From Favolaschia claudopus (lineage: Eukaryota > Basidiomycota > Agaricomycetes > Agaricales > Mycenaceae): a stretch of DNA of 64,000 nucleotides. Of this stretch, positions 34,241 through 46,910 are shown piece after piece (position 1 is the stretch's first letter; each line of letters opens with the position of its first letter). The notes below the pieces were generated by a model. The model ran no database searches and was not told where the DNA came from. It saw only the letters and a list, made by a program, of their open reading frames with translations. The stretch covers positions 1 through 64,000 of the forward strand of contig JAWWNJ010000160.1 of assembly GCA_037176885.1 (NCBI GenBank). Direction: 5' to 3'. Both the position numbers and the translations under genes were made by a program.

Positions 34241-36459
34241 TGTAAAGCCGAAAGATAGCGCAAGAAGGAAGATCTCCCTCAAGAGCGCCTGTGCAGGCAC
34301 CTCCCGAATAGAACCTCCATTCAAACCAGCCACGCCGCCGGTGTTGTCAACCCGAAGTAAGACCCGGGACCCGGCGCTGAGTTGCCGCTCTCATTGAACC
34401 ACGAGAAAATTCCGGTAACCTTAGACATCTCATCTATAAACCTTTAGGATGCTAAAGACTTTTTTCAATTACTCACTGACCTGAAATTCTGGTATCTGTG
34501 CTCCAGAATGGCCAAATATTGCCAAATTGGTACAATTTGGAAGATTAATCTATTGACTCAAAACCAAATATCATATGCCATCCCCATAGTATGAAAGTTG
34601 TAGAAAACATGATATAGAGGAAGCCTGTGTTTCTCAAAGCTGTCTGACTACCAGAAACCCACTCTAAAAAGCCAAATTCAGGGCACGAAGGAGTTGCAAG
34701 CCGTCTGGTTGACGCCACGGGTGGAGGCAGCGAGACCGTGCCAGAGGAAGTAGGCGACGAGCGGTGGTTGATCGACCCGTTCAGGCCATCCGGCGGGAGG
34801 TGGGCAACCCCAGGGTGATGGCAAATCGGTCGCCAGACTGATTTAACAGTTTAACAGTGTGATATTCGTCAACGTGATTAAACACTTAGGTACATGTACC
34901 TCGACGAACCCAATCAAAAGCGGTATTTAGAGAAAAAGAATGCCTATTCCAATCCGTTCAACTCGTCAGCTGAGACGAAGTTAGGCAAGGCGCATAATTG
35001 GACAGATAAACCGTCCGGGATTGTTGCGGCGATTTCAAGTTGTGTGGGGCGTGGTGATATCCGGGTGATCCGCGAAGCCGATCATTATGTAATCCCAAGC
35101 TGTGCAGGGGCACCCTGGCGCAGGACGGAGGATAAGAGTGTGTACGGGTGCGAGATACTGGCGAGATACGGGATATTGATGGGCACTGATTTCCTTATTG
35201 AGTAGGTACGGGCGACTGTGACTTTTGTGACGAGCTATGCGCTGATCCAACGTGCGAATAAATTCAATCGTTGTCGACGTCTCTTCCTCGCCGTCTGCGA
35301 CCGCGATGACCTACCGGCAACTTGCCTCTTCGTTTCAAATTGAGCGAGTTTTTGGCAGGCACCTGTATTGTAACCCTAAGAATAATGCTGTGAATTTTAT
35401 AGGTCGTTGCTAAGGAGGTATGCGGAGGCGGGAACAAGGCGGGATGCGAGGAGTGGGGCGGGAAACAATGCCAAAGGGTCGGGATTCGGCGGGAACTCCG
35501 GAGTGACAGGTGGGATCCGAGTCACGGTCTCTACTCAATAAGGAAATCAGTGATTCTCAGGTCCTGACATAGCTTTCTTTTTTCCATTGGACTGATGCAC
35601 AGTTTTGGTTTTTTTTTGTCGTACTTCTGTGTATAGTCTGGACGGAATTAACGCAAGCTCCCCCTCATCTGGAAGCCGGGCACCGGCATTACAAGACATA
35701 GTTTTATCTCCGAGCTCGGTCTCGCTCGGACGCCGGAGTAAACGGTATGAAAAGAAGCCCCAGAAATTTATGATTATGTAATAAAGCGAGCGACCGATCG
35801 GCCGACTCACGTCCTATGGTGCGCGTCACTTAGTCACCGCTTCTCTTGCGCTACTGCCAAATCGGCCGGAGGCCGAAATTTTTTCAAATACCCTATCTGA
35901 GCGTGGATTTCGACGCAATTTGGGTGCTTTTCAAGTGGACTTTTGACATACCTAGAGCCTAATCTCGGGTGTATGGAACACTGCCATAAATACTGGGCTT
36001 ATGACCACACAATATTGAACTTCCTCGCCGGAATTGGCCTGTACTGCCAAATTGGGTGGGGTGAAAAGTTCCATCAAACAATGACAGAGTTCTACTTTTG
36101 GGTACACAAGATCCCAGTCCAACTACGTCATCAAGGTGGGACTTAGCATGTGCCGGTTGACCCGGCCTTGTGGGAATTAGTTAGTATATGTTTGCCACAC
36201 CTAGCGTGGGAATCCTTAGGCTTTCTTCTCTTTGGATTCTCCCTCGTTAGGTGCGCTGTAATGTATTCCTAGTAGCGTCTTTAATTGACTTTGGATTCTC
36301 CCTCGCTAGACCCTCGAGACATCTCGGGTGCTAAAGGTTGCCCTTACAATCGGTTATGAAAGCTTCGACTGTATGTAGTCCTTTTATTCAGTTCATTTCT
36401 CGAAGCTAATAATGCACCACTCAACCCCTTATCTTTTGATCTGGGGTGGTTGTGACATA
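34241..36459. other. No recognisable gene; MITE end
   Basis: A diverged left end of the family-D MITE lies at about 35819-35900 (GTGCGCGTCACTTAGTCACCGC). A piece of the 30105-30255 repeat is at about 34796-34850. Around 36185-36320 the motif TTTGGATTCTCCCTCG repeats. Nothing coding is supported. Confidence 0.5.
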
Positions 36460-37100
36460 CTCGGTGTTACAAAAAGTAACCGATAATTTGGTCACTCCTT
36501 CACGGCCACGTGATATTTTTTCGAAGTGTGGCGCTTCAAATATACCCCTGACAATTCTCGACAGCATACATGAAAAGATCCCTGACATTCTTTATCTGGT
36601 GACGTCACTTTTGATCTTGCCGCAACTGTATGTCGCTGAATAGCTCTTGGTTACTTGATTGACAAAGAGAGCAAGAGAGCTGCTGGAATTTTCACATTAG
36701 TTCCATCTTTTTGTAGCAAAACGAGCTGATACCCAGCTTGAAACTGAATCAAATCTGAGTGGTGGAATTCAGACGCTCAAAAAAGCCCCAATGACATGGT
36801 TCAGACAGACCAAATTTGGTCAGACAATAGAATTGTGTATAAAATACAACATAGAATACTTGAAACTGTGTTTCCTGTGCTAACAAAGCGAGAGCCAACT
36901 GGTTTCTTCTAAATAAGGCAAAATGTTAGCTGTCAGATTGAACCGACTGGTGCGAGAGATTCGCGGTGTCATTTCTCACAAACTGCCATGCAAATGGGTA
37001 CAGAACATCCCAATGAACATTCCTATGTGCTTGAACCAACAAAATACTACACGATTCGGCCTAAAATGGCACATTGTCGGTCACTTTTTGTAACACCGAG
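36460..37100. mobile_element. TA-target MITE (family E), 641 bp
   Basis: Ends are inverted copies of CTCGGTGTTACAAAAAGT, extending with mismatches to about 35 bp, bordered by TA (36458-36459, 37101-37102). Inside, a solitary family-C right end occurs at about 36618-36628. Non-coding. Confidence 0.8.
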
Positions 37101-37418
37101 TAATAAATGGACTGCTCTCTTACCTTCGTACCGCCCCACCCCGCCCTGTTGTGTACTCCTTACACCTGGGCTTCGACCTCCTTTCCCTTCTTCCCCTCCT
37201 CTATCGACCAATGGAGGCTCCGGCAAAAATAAGCATCAGCAATCAATCAGCAATTGTCGTCAACAGTTGGTAAGTACCTTGTCGTGTACCCTGGCCTAAC
37301 AATCCACTTTGGGTGTCCGGCATACTCTTTCCCCTCCGTTTCGGTCCCCTCGTCGTTCTGCCAGTGTAGGCCCTCGCGTGTTGCCTCAGACCTCGTTAGG
37401 AGCTTCGTTTGAGCCCAC

Positions 37419-38208
37419 TGTAAGGGCAACAGCTGCCAGCTGAGGCCCGAGGTACACAAGAGTCCAACAAGCGCTGGGCAGAGGAAGAATCCTTAGAAGG
37501 CTAGCTACAACAAGAGGAAGAGTGTCTACTCACCTGGGCAGAGGGAGAATCTTTGGAGAACAGAGTAAGGAGTCTCCATGCCCAGGCGTCACAGTAAATG
37601 GGCGCGTGACGCGTGACTTCTCACGGGTCGTGGGAACTATACAGTAGCACAGCATCTATGATGTAATATCAATGATCAAATGATCCAACAGTAGCAGGGA
37701 GCCAGGGATATGCCCAGGAGGGGAGGATCACAATACTGGTCCAGAGATCGTAGACCAACGGAGGCGCTGGATACCCTGTGGTCCGGGGGCATGAGAAACC
37801 GGAGCCGGAGTCCGGAGGGCCGGGTCTCGGAACCCGAACGGCGCTAGAGCTAGGATGAGACAGCGGAGCGTCGGGGCTTGGGCGATAGAACCGCTGGGGC
37901 TTGGCCCAGGTCCGGGGGAGCGTGGAAAGCCGGGCCGGAGACCAGAGAACCAGAGCTCCGGGTACCAGAGCTCTCGGAGGGCTAAAAGTCTGACAGGGAG
38001 ACCAGTAGGGAACCGGGTTGCGCTGAGCACTAGCTGTAGGAGCGCAGGATCGACGGGAGTCCGTCGAGGAGGGGAACGGGGAGTCGGAAGGAGGAAGATG
38101 TGACAGAGGGGGAAGTCTGGAAGGAGTAGCGTTCCCAAGAAGGCTGAGTGATGCAAGGAATAGCGGAGCGGGTCGGGGAAGCGGGGGGTTCCCCTGACAT
38201 CAGCCCCA
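37419..38208 (-). repeat. Dispersed repeat with LTR-like 3' part
   Basis: Inverted copy of 3656-4297. The LTR-like portion is complete here: on the minus strand it starts TGTTGGATCATTTG at 37690 and ends CTTACA at 37419 (272 bp). The C-rich part upstream (37691-38208) is shared with the other copy, so it belonged to the same repeat rather than being flank. Confidence 0.6.
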
Positions 38209-39579
38209 CTTCTGAATGTGGCGACTCGACACATCCAAAGCAGAGAGCGCAGAGTGCACCTGAAGGGAAACAAGACACAGCCCCGCTTCACGTTTTACGA
38301 CGACCCGGCGTAAAGTTACACAACACAAAAGGGAGGGCGGATGGGGAAAAAAGGTCATGCCTCCCTTGCCCACGGATCTCCGTCATGCACTCTTCGACCG
38401 TTGAGCTACGGTCGACGCTTTGCTTTGTACACTGCTTCCCAGATGCCCAAGTCTTCAGCATGACCCTCAAGGAGTAGGCAGACATATCCTGTCCTGCCAC
38501 TCCTTGAGATTGTACTGGTCAGTGCCTGGGCTTGTACATCCTCTCAGCTGTCCAATCCTGCAGCAGTCCACTGACCCGCAGAGTGTGGCCAGTAGTCGCT
38601 ACGCTCCTACTGTACTCTCTGTGCAAAGGGGGGAGAGTAACAGGTATGGAGCTCCAAATGTCGCTCCTGTAGGAGAAAGCTACCTCTTGTCTCTTCCTCA
38701 GCTCTACCCCTTCCAGCCCACCTTCACAGTGTGGCGCCTCGACACACACATCCGGTGGAGCCTATGGCCACAGCGGGAAAAAAAATTGGATGGTGGTCAC
38801 AGGGTGCACTGGGAGGTTGTACGAGGGCTGGAGGTATCCACCATGCCGTTTAGAATGTCGGGGCATACTGCACCACACGTAGCAGACAGCAGCACCTAGT
38901 GGTGCAACGACACGGGGATAGAACCAAACCAACCGCCTTCCTGGTGCTAGCCAAGGTGTTACAAGCCGATCAACGGTATCGGCCATCACATGGTCAACTC
39001 AAGGCCCCAGTTCCCACCGGGGCTCGTAGAGAACGTAGCCGGACGGATATAGGCCCATGGAAACACAACGTAGGGAGTGGCAGCAGGATGGCAAGGAAGG
39101 GTTGGTGGTTCAAGAAGAGCGCAAGGGATTGACACCGTGCCCGATGCCTAATAGGGCGAAAGAGACGCTCCTAATGTTGCGGCATCGTGCACAAGGCTAC
39201 CTTGATACACATGGCTGCGCTGGGTATTCCAAGATGCCGCAGGTCGAGGACACAAAAGCTAGCTCGACCATCACGCACGTACCTTGACTAGGGGTGTGCG
39301 GAGACGTAACGTAGGAAAGTGGCGTGAGTGGCAGGCCGAGTCAACGGAAGGAGGGGGGAGGACAAATGTGGTGGACGTAAGAGACCCATTAATAACCCAA
39401 TGCAGAGCGTGGTGGGAGAAGGACTAGGAGCGGTTGGTGAAGGGGGGGAGGAACGAGCCCCCCTTCACCAGGCAGAGTCTACCTCGAGTGCAGCGGCGCG
39501 CATGAGCAAGGAGCCCCACAGCAAGCATCACAGAGGAGAGGTCAGAATCAACATTCCTGCTACATGCGCGTGGCCCTCG
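38209..39579. other. No recognisable gene
   Basis: Short frames only. On the minus strand a tRNA-like A-box segment (GTAGCTCAACGG, about 38410) runs to a TTTTTT at about 38350. No B box is visible, so no tRNA is called. Confidence 0.4.
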
Positions 39580-42500
39580 CACCTAAGGCACCTACGTTTG
39601 GCTTATGTAATGGTCCTCGGAGGTCGGTTTTTCCGGACACCAGAACCCCCCTCTGAGGTCAGGCCTCCGGCGAAGGCGCTTACCTAAATCATGATCTGAT
39701 CGGCATCTTCCCAAACGGGAAAACACCTCATGTCTCGCGCAGCCTCCGCCGCCTCCGTCCCGGCCTTCGTCAACCCTCGTGGATGTCCCCCCGTCTCCCA
39801 AAATGCCGAGCAACATTGCTTCTCACCACAACGGCCGTCCTCTGCTTAAAGCTGCACCCTCTTGCAGTTTTCGACGCCTTTTTCAACAGTTCTACCTGCA
39901 CCACAGTACTTCAATCACTACCAAAATGAATGTTCGTAGCCTGAGAATGCTCCATATACCCAGGATACGTGTTGGGATCTCTCTGTGTGACACGAGTGCA
40001 TCATCTTTCTGCGGTGGTGCACTATTCCTCCCTGAATTGACTCAATCTATGTGCGAGCAAAATCGATGTAGGCTCCGTGATGACCTCTGGGACCTGTTTC
40101 CCCCCTCCCCCACGCATCTTGCTGCTCTATTGACTCCCCTTATGCTATGAGGACACAATCTATGCAGATTGATTCAATTTTCCGTGAAATGGGTGTGATT
40201 TTCAGATTCGGCGGAGGCTCCGCAATGACCCTCCGCAACCTCTTCCCCGCGCCTCTGGGTGCTAGATTGGCTTTCCTGATGATAATAATTGCTATGAATA
40301 CTCACTCTGTTCTGACTGAGGTAACGGTGGGTGAAATGGGTGTGATTTTCGGAATCGACAGAGGCTCCGTGATGGCCTCTGTGGCCTTCTTCACCTCGCA
40401 AAACCTCCAATAAATCTGTTTTCCTACTCACACTATATATTAATACGAGGTTGTATGGGCACTGGATGAAAGTATTAATATTAATACACAATACAGGTCT
40501 TTCACAAAGAAATACTCGATTAGCCGCACCTTTGTGACTTTCGCAGGTATTGACCCGCTGCCTTTGTCCCTGGCAGGGGAATCACCCAAATGAAATTAAT
40601 GTAAAGAATCATCCATGTACTTTGCTGCACATCCAGCTTGCCTCTGCTTGCGAACAGAGACTGAGGTCTGATCGGGCAAAGGATTGCGGAGGCCGGAACG
40701 AAGGCCTTGTGGAGCCTTCGTTGATTGCAAAAGCTCATCACACATTACTGCCCCCCGTAGTTCTGAATCCTGATTAATGAAATGGATTCCCCTTGCCCAT
40801 GATCAATTGAAGATCGGACAAAATTGTTGAGATGGATGGCAAAGGTCAAGACGGAGGCTAAACGGAGGCCAACTTCGGCAATGGCAAGGTGGTCGTAAAG
40901 TTGAAGAAGCGCATCAAAAGCACATCAGACAGTTTCGACTCCGGATCAACTGAATTCAACCGTGTGAGCCTCCAGGGCAACTTCCGAAGGCCTTCTTCCC
41001 CTCGGATTACCTCACTGATTTAGCCATCAGAGGCATTATATCGGTCAGCCCCTCGAAACAATTTTCTCCGGCAGCATATCTTCCTCAGATGGTCTCATTT
41101 TTACCGGAAACAACTCTGGTATGCTGCCCCATGAGCTGTGATTTTAATGCGGATTTTTAGACGGCTATAAAACTCCGATGCAGCAACTGACCCAAAAGCC
41201 AGGTAAGTTCGTATTAGCTTTCTCACCTACACAATGGGGTTGGATTTGTATTTTCTGCCAAATCCTGTCTCTTGAGTTGAACAACTTTTCTTTGCTCAAG
41301 TACTCCACCCTCAACAACATCCTGGCCCACATCCAACCATTTGAAGTCTCCTTGTGAGATAATAACCTCTACAATTCACAGTGTTCAAACTATGAATTTA
41401 TCTTTCCGCAATTTTCAGCTCAGAAGGAGGAACATCAGCACCTTTCTGAGGGTAAATATAACCCTCCTGATTATTACTGGTAAGAAACGACAATCAAATA
41501 TGCACAGGGAAAAATGATGGAACCAAGATGAATGCATTGGCGAGTTTACACAAAAAAAAATGCCGGGTTTAAAGCTCAAAGTCCTATACATACATTGGAA
41601 AACCAGCACATATCATCAAATCATTTGCGAGCAACTGTAAATGTTGAGATTCACGAGTACAATGGCGAAGAAGATGCCGTGCCTAGAGTGCTCAACTCAA
41701 TCACATTCATACAGTGGGTTGAATATCAACTCTATGCTTCATGAAATAGCAGAGATAGCATCATACTTCCGTAGAATAGTTCTGTGAAACAAAGGAAGTT
41801 GCAGAAAGAGGTTCAAATGAATTTCCGGAGGCTTCAACGGAGGCCACGGAGGCTCTGACGGAGGCTACGTTGATCATCACGGAGGCTTCGGCGAATGCAG
41901 TGTTATGCTCAAAATATTTCCTGGCATTGTGCTCGTACACAGTCCAATATTCATTGAACGTCTGCTGACTTGTACTTGGAGTTGGGGACTGAGAAACCTT
42001 GGTAACTGGATAAAAGAAGTCTTTAAACTGGTAGCAGGTGAACGCCTTGATTTTACTGGTCAATGTAACAAAGTAATACACCTATGACTGTATCAAATTG
42101 TCCATTCAGAATAATCAGACAGCTCACAAAGGTTGAAACAATGTAAGGATCAAAGATAGCCACACTGGACACGAGAAAAGGCGCGGGATGACGGCCCACA
42201 TGAGACAGCTGTTTGCAAGATTTGCTTCAGAAAAATAGTACTGACATTGAAAGACAATTGCCTAGAAATTTGAAGGTTTTAAGAGGCGAAGAAAGTCACG
42301 GAGGCAACCACGGAGCCTCCGTCGATTCCGAAAATCACACCAATTTCGCCCGCAATTACGTCTGTCAGCACAGAGTGGTGTATCCATAGAACTGGGAGAG
42401 CCAATAAAGCATCCAGAGGCGCAGGGAAGACGGAAAGAAGTCGCGAAGGTCATCGTGAAGCCTCCGTTTGATTTGCTTGCGCTTGAAATTGTGTGAATTG

Positions 42501-43363
42501 CATGGAGTAATAGTGCTCCACCTTAGATTTATGGTGTACCCAAGTCACCCAGACAGCTAACAGCACACATTCCGGGCGTATTGAGCACTACAAACATATA
42601 GAATGGTAAATTGGTAATGATTGGTGTAAAATCCGCCAGATCTGTTGAGGGAGGGTGTCAAAACTGCAAGAGGGGGGAGCTTTGCGCAGATAGAGGCTGT
42701 TGGGGTAGAGAGCAGTACCATTAGGCATGCTTGGGAGACGGGGAGCAGTGCGCGACGGTTGACGAAGGCCGGGACGGAGGCGGCGGAGGCTGCGCGAGAC
42801 ATGAGGTGTTTTTCCCGTTTGGGAAGATGCCGATCAAATTATGATTTAGGTAAGCGCCTTCGCCGGAGGCCTGACCTCAGAGGGGGGGTTTTGTAGCGCT
42901 GTGTTGGAATCAAAATCTGGGCTGTGAGAAATGTGAGATTCAAACCACCCCCCTGGTTATTCAACATGGGTATGTTAATAACAGGGTTTACAACATAATG
43001 TAAGCCCACCCAAAAAAAAAATTCCCCCTGATTTTCAGCTGATTTTCTTGAAATTTGCCTCAGATTCGCCTTCGACGCCTTCCGGGCAGAGGAGAGTGAT
43101 TTTTGACTCAATTCTTAGCATCGCAAGGGCGAAATTAAGCTGCAAAAGTGGTGTTCAAGGCACCGCAGGGGCCCCTTCCGAACACATAAATAACAGGTGT
43201 TTCTGGACCTCAATTGTGAGAAATGTAATTTACATGTTAATAACAGTGTTATAAAGTACCTGTTATATAACACGTTGATTCCTACACAGCGCTAGGGTTT
43301 TTGGTGTCCGAAAAACCGACCTCCGAGGACCATTACATAAGCCAAACGTAGGTGCCTTAGGTG
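39580..43363. mobile_element. Long foldback hAT-like element, 3784 bp
   Basis: Ends are CACCTAAGGCACC...GGTGCCTTAGGTG, bordered by the 8-bp duplication GGCCCTCG (39572-39579, 43364-43371). The outer parts are strongly similar inverted copies (39580-39780 against 42750-42893 plus 43295-43363). Weaker inverted similarity continues inward: 40320-40415 with 42265-42385, sharing TGTGATTTTCGGAATCGAC. The arms thus approach 1 kb or more. GGAGGC/GCCTCC motifs are frequent throughout. No transposase was recognised. TIR length and the 8-bp duplication suggest a foldback-type non-autonomous hAT relative. Confidence 0.8.
42894..43294. mobile_element. hAT-like MITE inside the foldback element, 401 bp
   Basis: Ends TAGCGCTGTGTWGGAATCAA inverted on both sides, bordered by GGGTTTTG (42886-42893) and GGGTTTTT (43295-43302), an 8-bp duplication with one mismatch. 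The surrounding foldback arm resumes immediately outside it. Confidence 0.85.
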
Positions 43364-43371
43364 GGCCCTCG

Positions 43372-44371
43372 ACTCTGACGGTACATACGAGCGTTATCCC
43401 GCGCTTCGATGATAAGACATGGATTCGTCCATGCTTGAAATAAATCGATTTTACAACCGTTCAGTTGCATAAACTGATTACACCAGTTAATAAGGAATGG
43501 AAATAGGATACTAGTCTACTCCCAGGACTGAGTATCAGGCTGCTTGAGCCGTTGAATACCGCAATTCAACCAATCATTCACCTACCACCCGGTTATATTG
43601 TTATTCCTCTCAAGTTGTACATTTGTGCAAGTGCTGGATGTGTGTAATTGATCAATCGATCAATGGTCATTTTCCCAACACATCAATTGCATCAGAAAAT
43701 GTTGATGATATCAATAAAAACACAATTTTTGCGAACAACCCCATATATGGGACAACAACTTAATGGGATATTTTTGCAACAAACCAAACCGCACTCAAAT
43801 GGAGGCCCAATGATACCAAGGTGATGCCCAACTCAGTTTGAATAGAAAGCTATACTCGTTCAGGTGCTAGAGCGCCCCGAAGTTGGCCAAAATCTGCCAA
43901 AAATGGCTCAAAATGGCCAAAATCGGCAGATTGTAACCGTTTTTTGCGGGACAAACGGATACAGGTATTGACCCAAAACAACTTGGTGACACTTTTGGAA
44001 GATATTGAACTATAATTTGGTGTATCTGCTGCGCAGTTGAAAAATCCGGTACAATTCGTATGGTCACTTGTCACAGACCCCCAAATCCTACGAAATTTTT
44101 CGTGAGTCACGGCGAAAATGGGCGATTTTGGGCGAAAAAAACACCGTTTTCGCGCTAGCCGAGGCATGCCGGCGGATCAAATTGCCTTTTGGGGCTCGGT
44201 TACGAAAGGTTCAGTTCGCATGAGTTGTCACACAACTTTTGGCCTTACGAATTGAACATAATACTACAGTATCATCTACTCTGGTTTTCCCATTTGATCC
44301 AGATTTCCGGCTCCATAAGCACTTGAACACGCAAATTGATCAGAACACGTGACCGCGTCGCTACACTAATA
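43372..44371. other. No recognisable gene
   Basis: AT-rich, with GGCCAAAAT-type motifs at 43880-43930. Nothing coding is recognised. Confidence 0.45.
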
Positions 44372-44565
44372 CAGTTGCGGCGAAATTAGATGCATTACCA
44401 TATAAGGAAATTTCAAAGAAATCGACCTTGGGAGGGCTAGCCATGGATGTTTCGGGTAGATTGGCTACGCCTGGGGCTCTTGCTTTCGCGTCTTGGAAGC
44501 GACACCCCGCCCAAGACTGAGCGAGATTTCCATATATGGTAATGCATTTAATTTCGCCGCAACTG
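44372..44565. mobile_element. TA-target MITE (family C), 194 bp
   Basis: Ends CAGTTGCGGCGAAATTAGAT.. and its inverted copy, over 45 bp with few mismatches, bordered by TA (44370-44371, 44566-44567). Non-coding. Confidence 0.85.
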
Positions 44566-44567
44566 TA

Positions 44568-46685
44568 TCACACGCGTATATTTGCTTGAAGGATATTTTG
44601 GTTATGGTGTTGTGGATTTATCTTTACTCTATTTTCTTCATTTCATACACGAACTTACATTCTCAATATCTTCCTTAGTTATTTTTCTCATACCTACAGG
44701 CTACAACTCAAAGGTAAGTACAACTTCGCTTCCCAAGTTCAAGATTGACTCGGAGCCAGCTGGGGATCGAGCGTCCGTGGTCTGGGCACCCACCAACACG
44801 CGTCTGACGGCGGCAGCGCGTTCTCACCTATCAGTCTTTGCTGGTTTCCCGGTCAGTCGAAGAACGAAGGAGCGAACGAGTTCCAACTTCCAGTGAGTAT
44901 TTTATTTTTAGCGGACTCTCTACCTACATACTATATGTTTCGGATGTATATATTTTTGGCGTCATGTAGGGGCTCTAGCGACGCAAGAGTACGCGTTGTG
45001 GCTATCCCCATCACCGGATATTTATACGTTTGTGAATCGATCACAGGGGATTATGCCTCCTTGTCTTTTCCTCCAATCTCTTCTCCCTTTTATTATCAGT
45101 TTGCGAAGCTCTCAGAGCGATCCTTCGCCACTCATTCTGCCCGAAGCGCGCAGTATATATCGAGTATTTCATTCCATTTAGCTGAGTATTCTATTCATTT
45201 GTCTCCCTATTCTATTTCATCACTCCTTAAAATATTTCTCTTCATCTCGGGGCATCCTACGGCACACCTGCTTCCATCTCCCAGCACGACCAGCACGACC
45301 TCTGGTTCACCGAGGAACCGACCTATACTTCGACAACGGTACAGGGGTGGAAGGGTGTTGAGAGTGGGCGGAAGCGAAAGCTGATATTTGGAACGTTCAC
45401 AAGGATTTGTATGTCCCCTACCTTATCTTCTGGATGCACCCAATATTGGCTGGATATTTGTCTACCCTTTTGTGGCAAGGACTTGCACTCAACTTGGACT
45501 TGTAAAAATTTGCGAAGATGTTTGGCCATGTTTTCGCCTCCCTTGATCTTCACCATCATGCCGCCATTATCGCGGCACATCCGCTGGCTCGTTCCTTGTG
45601 AAATTTGGCTAGCATATCGCTTCGCATAGACTAGTATGATTCAAACCTAACGCTTGAAGTTGACAGTTCGCGAGGACTATCTTACTTAATTTGTGCATGG
45701 AAATTTTGGCCGGCCAGTAGATTGTGTTGAACAATTTTACGCGTTTAGATCAACTGACCACACTGGCCGTCTGGCACTTCTTGTTTACTATGTTCACCTG
45801 TCTCATCGTAATGAAGAAAGCTAGTATCATGGTACACTGCACTGTGGGCCGTGGTGCCTACTAGTATTTGCGGAACTCCTTCCTAAAGGTGCTTCGAACC
45901 GCGCGCGGCCGTTGACATCATACGTATACTACAGTAATTGGTCCAAGGAAAGGTTAGTCTCTTCATAACAGACGCTATAAACACATAAGTTCTCATACCC
46001 TGCGGTGTGTTGTAAGGAAAGGTACCGGTGAGAGGAAGCTGGTTTCCCGTAGCAGTCACTAAACACTGCGGTTCAATCTTCAGCTCGAAGAACTTCATAC
46101 TTCTGGTCAGCTATAGCATGTCCGCGTCACAGAATACAAACTCATTTGTGCTGGAACAAGTGGTCGGCAAGTAAGCATGTATGTTCTCCTCCCTCCCATT
46201 TCTTTTATTGATTCGAAATTTGGCTCAGTTCAAACAACACAGCAGAGTCGGGCTCGAGAATTGATCCGAACTGAAAACTCGGGGACTTGCTAAATTCTGA
46301 TATGCTGAGCGCAATATTCCAGGACCCAGGTTCAGGTAGATCTCTAAACAAACAAAATTCCGGTATACCTCGCTTGAAGTTCGACAATTTCTTGTCTAGG
46401 CTTGAGCTTGTGTAGACGTTTTCGTTCCATCGTCAACAGGTCATATCCCTCCCCAATCTCTCCCTGCCTCGTTATCTCAATGCAAAAATCTATGTTCTAC
46501 GACTCTTCAGTCCTTATAGCTAGCAACGATCTTTCATTGCTTCATGACTACCTGGTACCAAGGCTGACCCTGCTTTTATTATTATTATTGAACTTGAAAC
46601 GACTCGGAGGATTCAAACCTGTTAATGTTTCGAGCTTTAAGTCCACCAATCAAACTAGCTGTTGTAGGATGGATATGTTGAGCAT
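44568..46685. other. No recognised gene
   Basis: Frames at 44893-45384 (+) and 45323-45580 (-) are open for 85-163 codons but carry no recognisable motif. One may be a remnant coding exon. A (CCAGCACGA)2-like duplication occurs near 45280. Confidence 0.4.
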
Positions 46686-46910
46686 TAGGGGGAGTCAGAG
46701 TGACCGATTCTGCATTGATTCTGAATTCAATTCTCTTTCGATTCTGAGTTCGATTCCGAGGCAGTTCCTCCTCCCGAGGAGGAACAGCGATTCTCGGTCG
46801 ATTCTCGAAAAAACCGATTCTGGAGCGATTCTCCGCTGAGAATCGAATCAGAATCGATCCTAGAATCGAAGTCAGAATCGACGTAGAATCATCAACTCTG
46901 ATTCCCCCTA
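46686..46910. repeat. GATTC-rich inverted-end repeat, 225 bp
   Basis: Ends TAGGGGGAGTCAGAG and CTCTGATTCCCCCTA are inverted copies. The interior is almost entirely GATTCT/AGAATC-type motifs in both orientations. A target duplication is not clear, so the class is open. Confidence 0.6.

Noticed and set aside
38345..38430. tRNA gene
   Set aside because: No B box and no pairing acceptor stem could be found; kept only as a low-interest observation.
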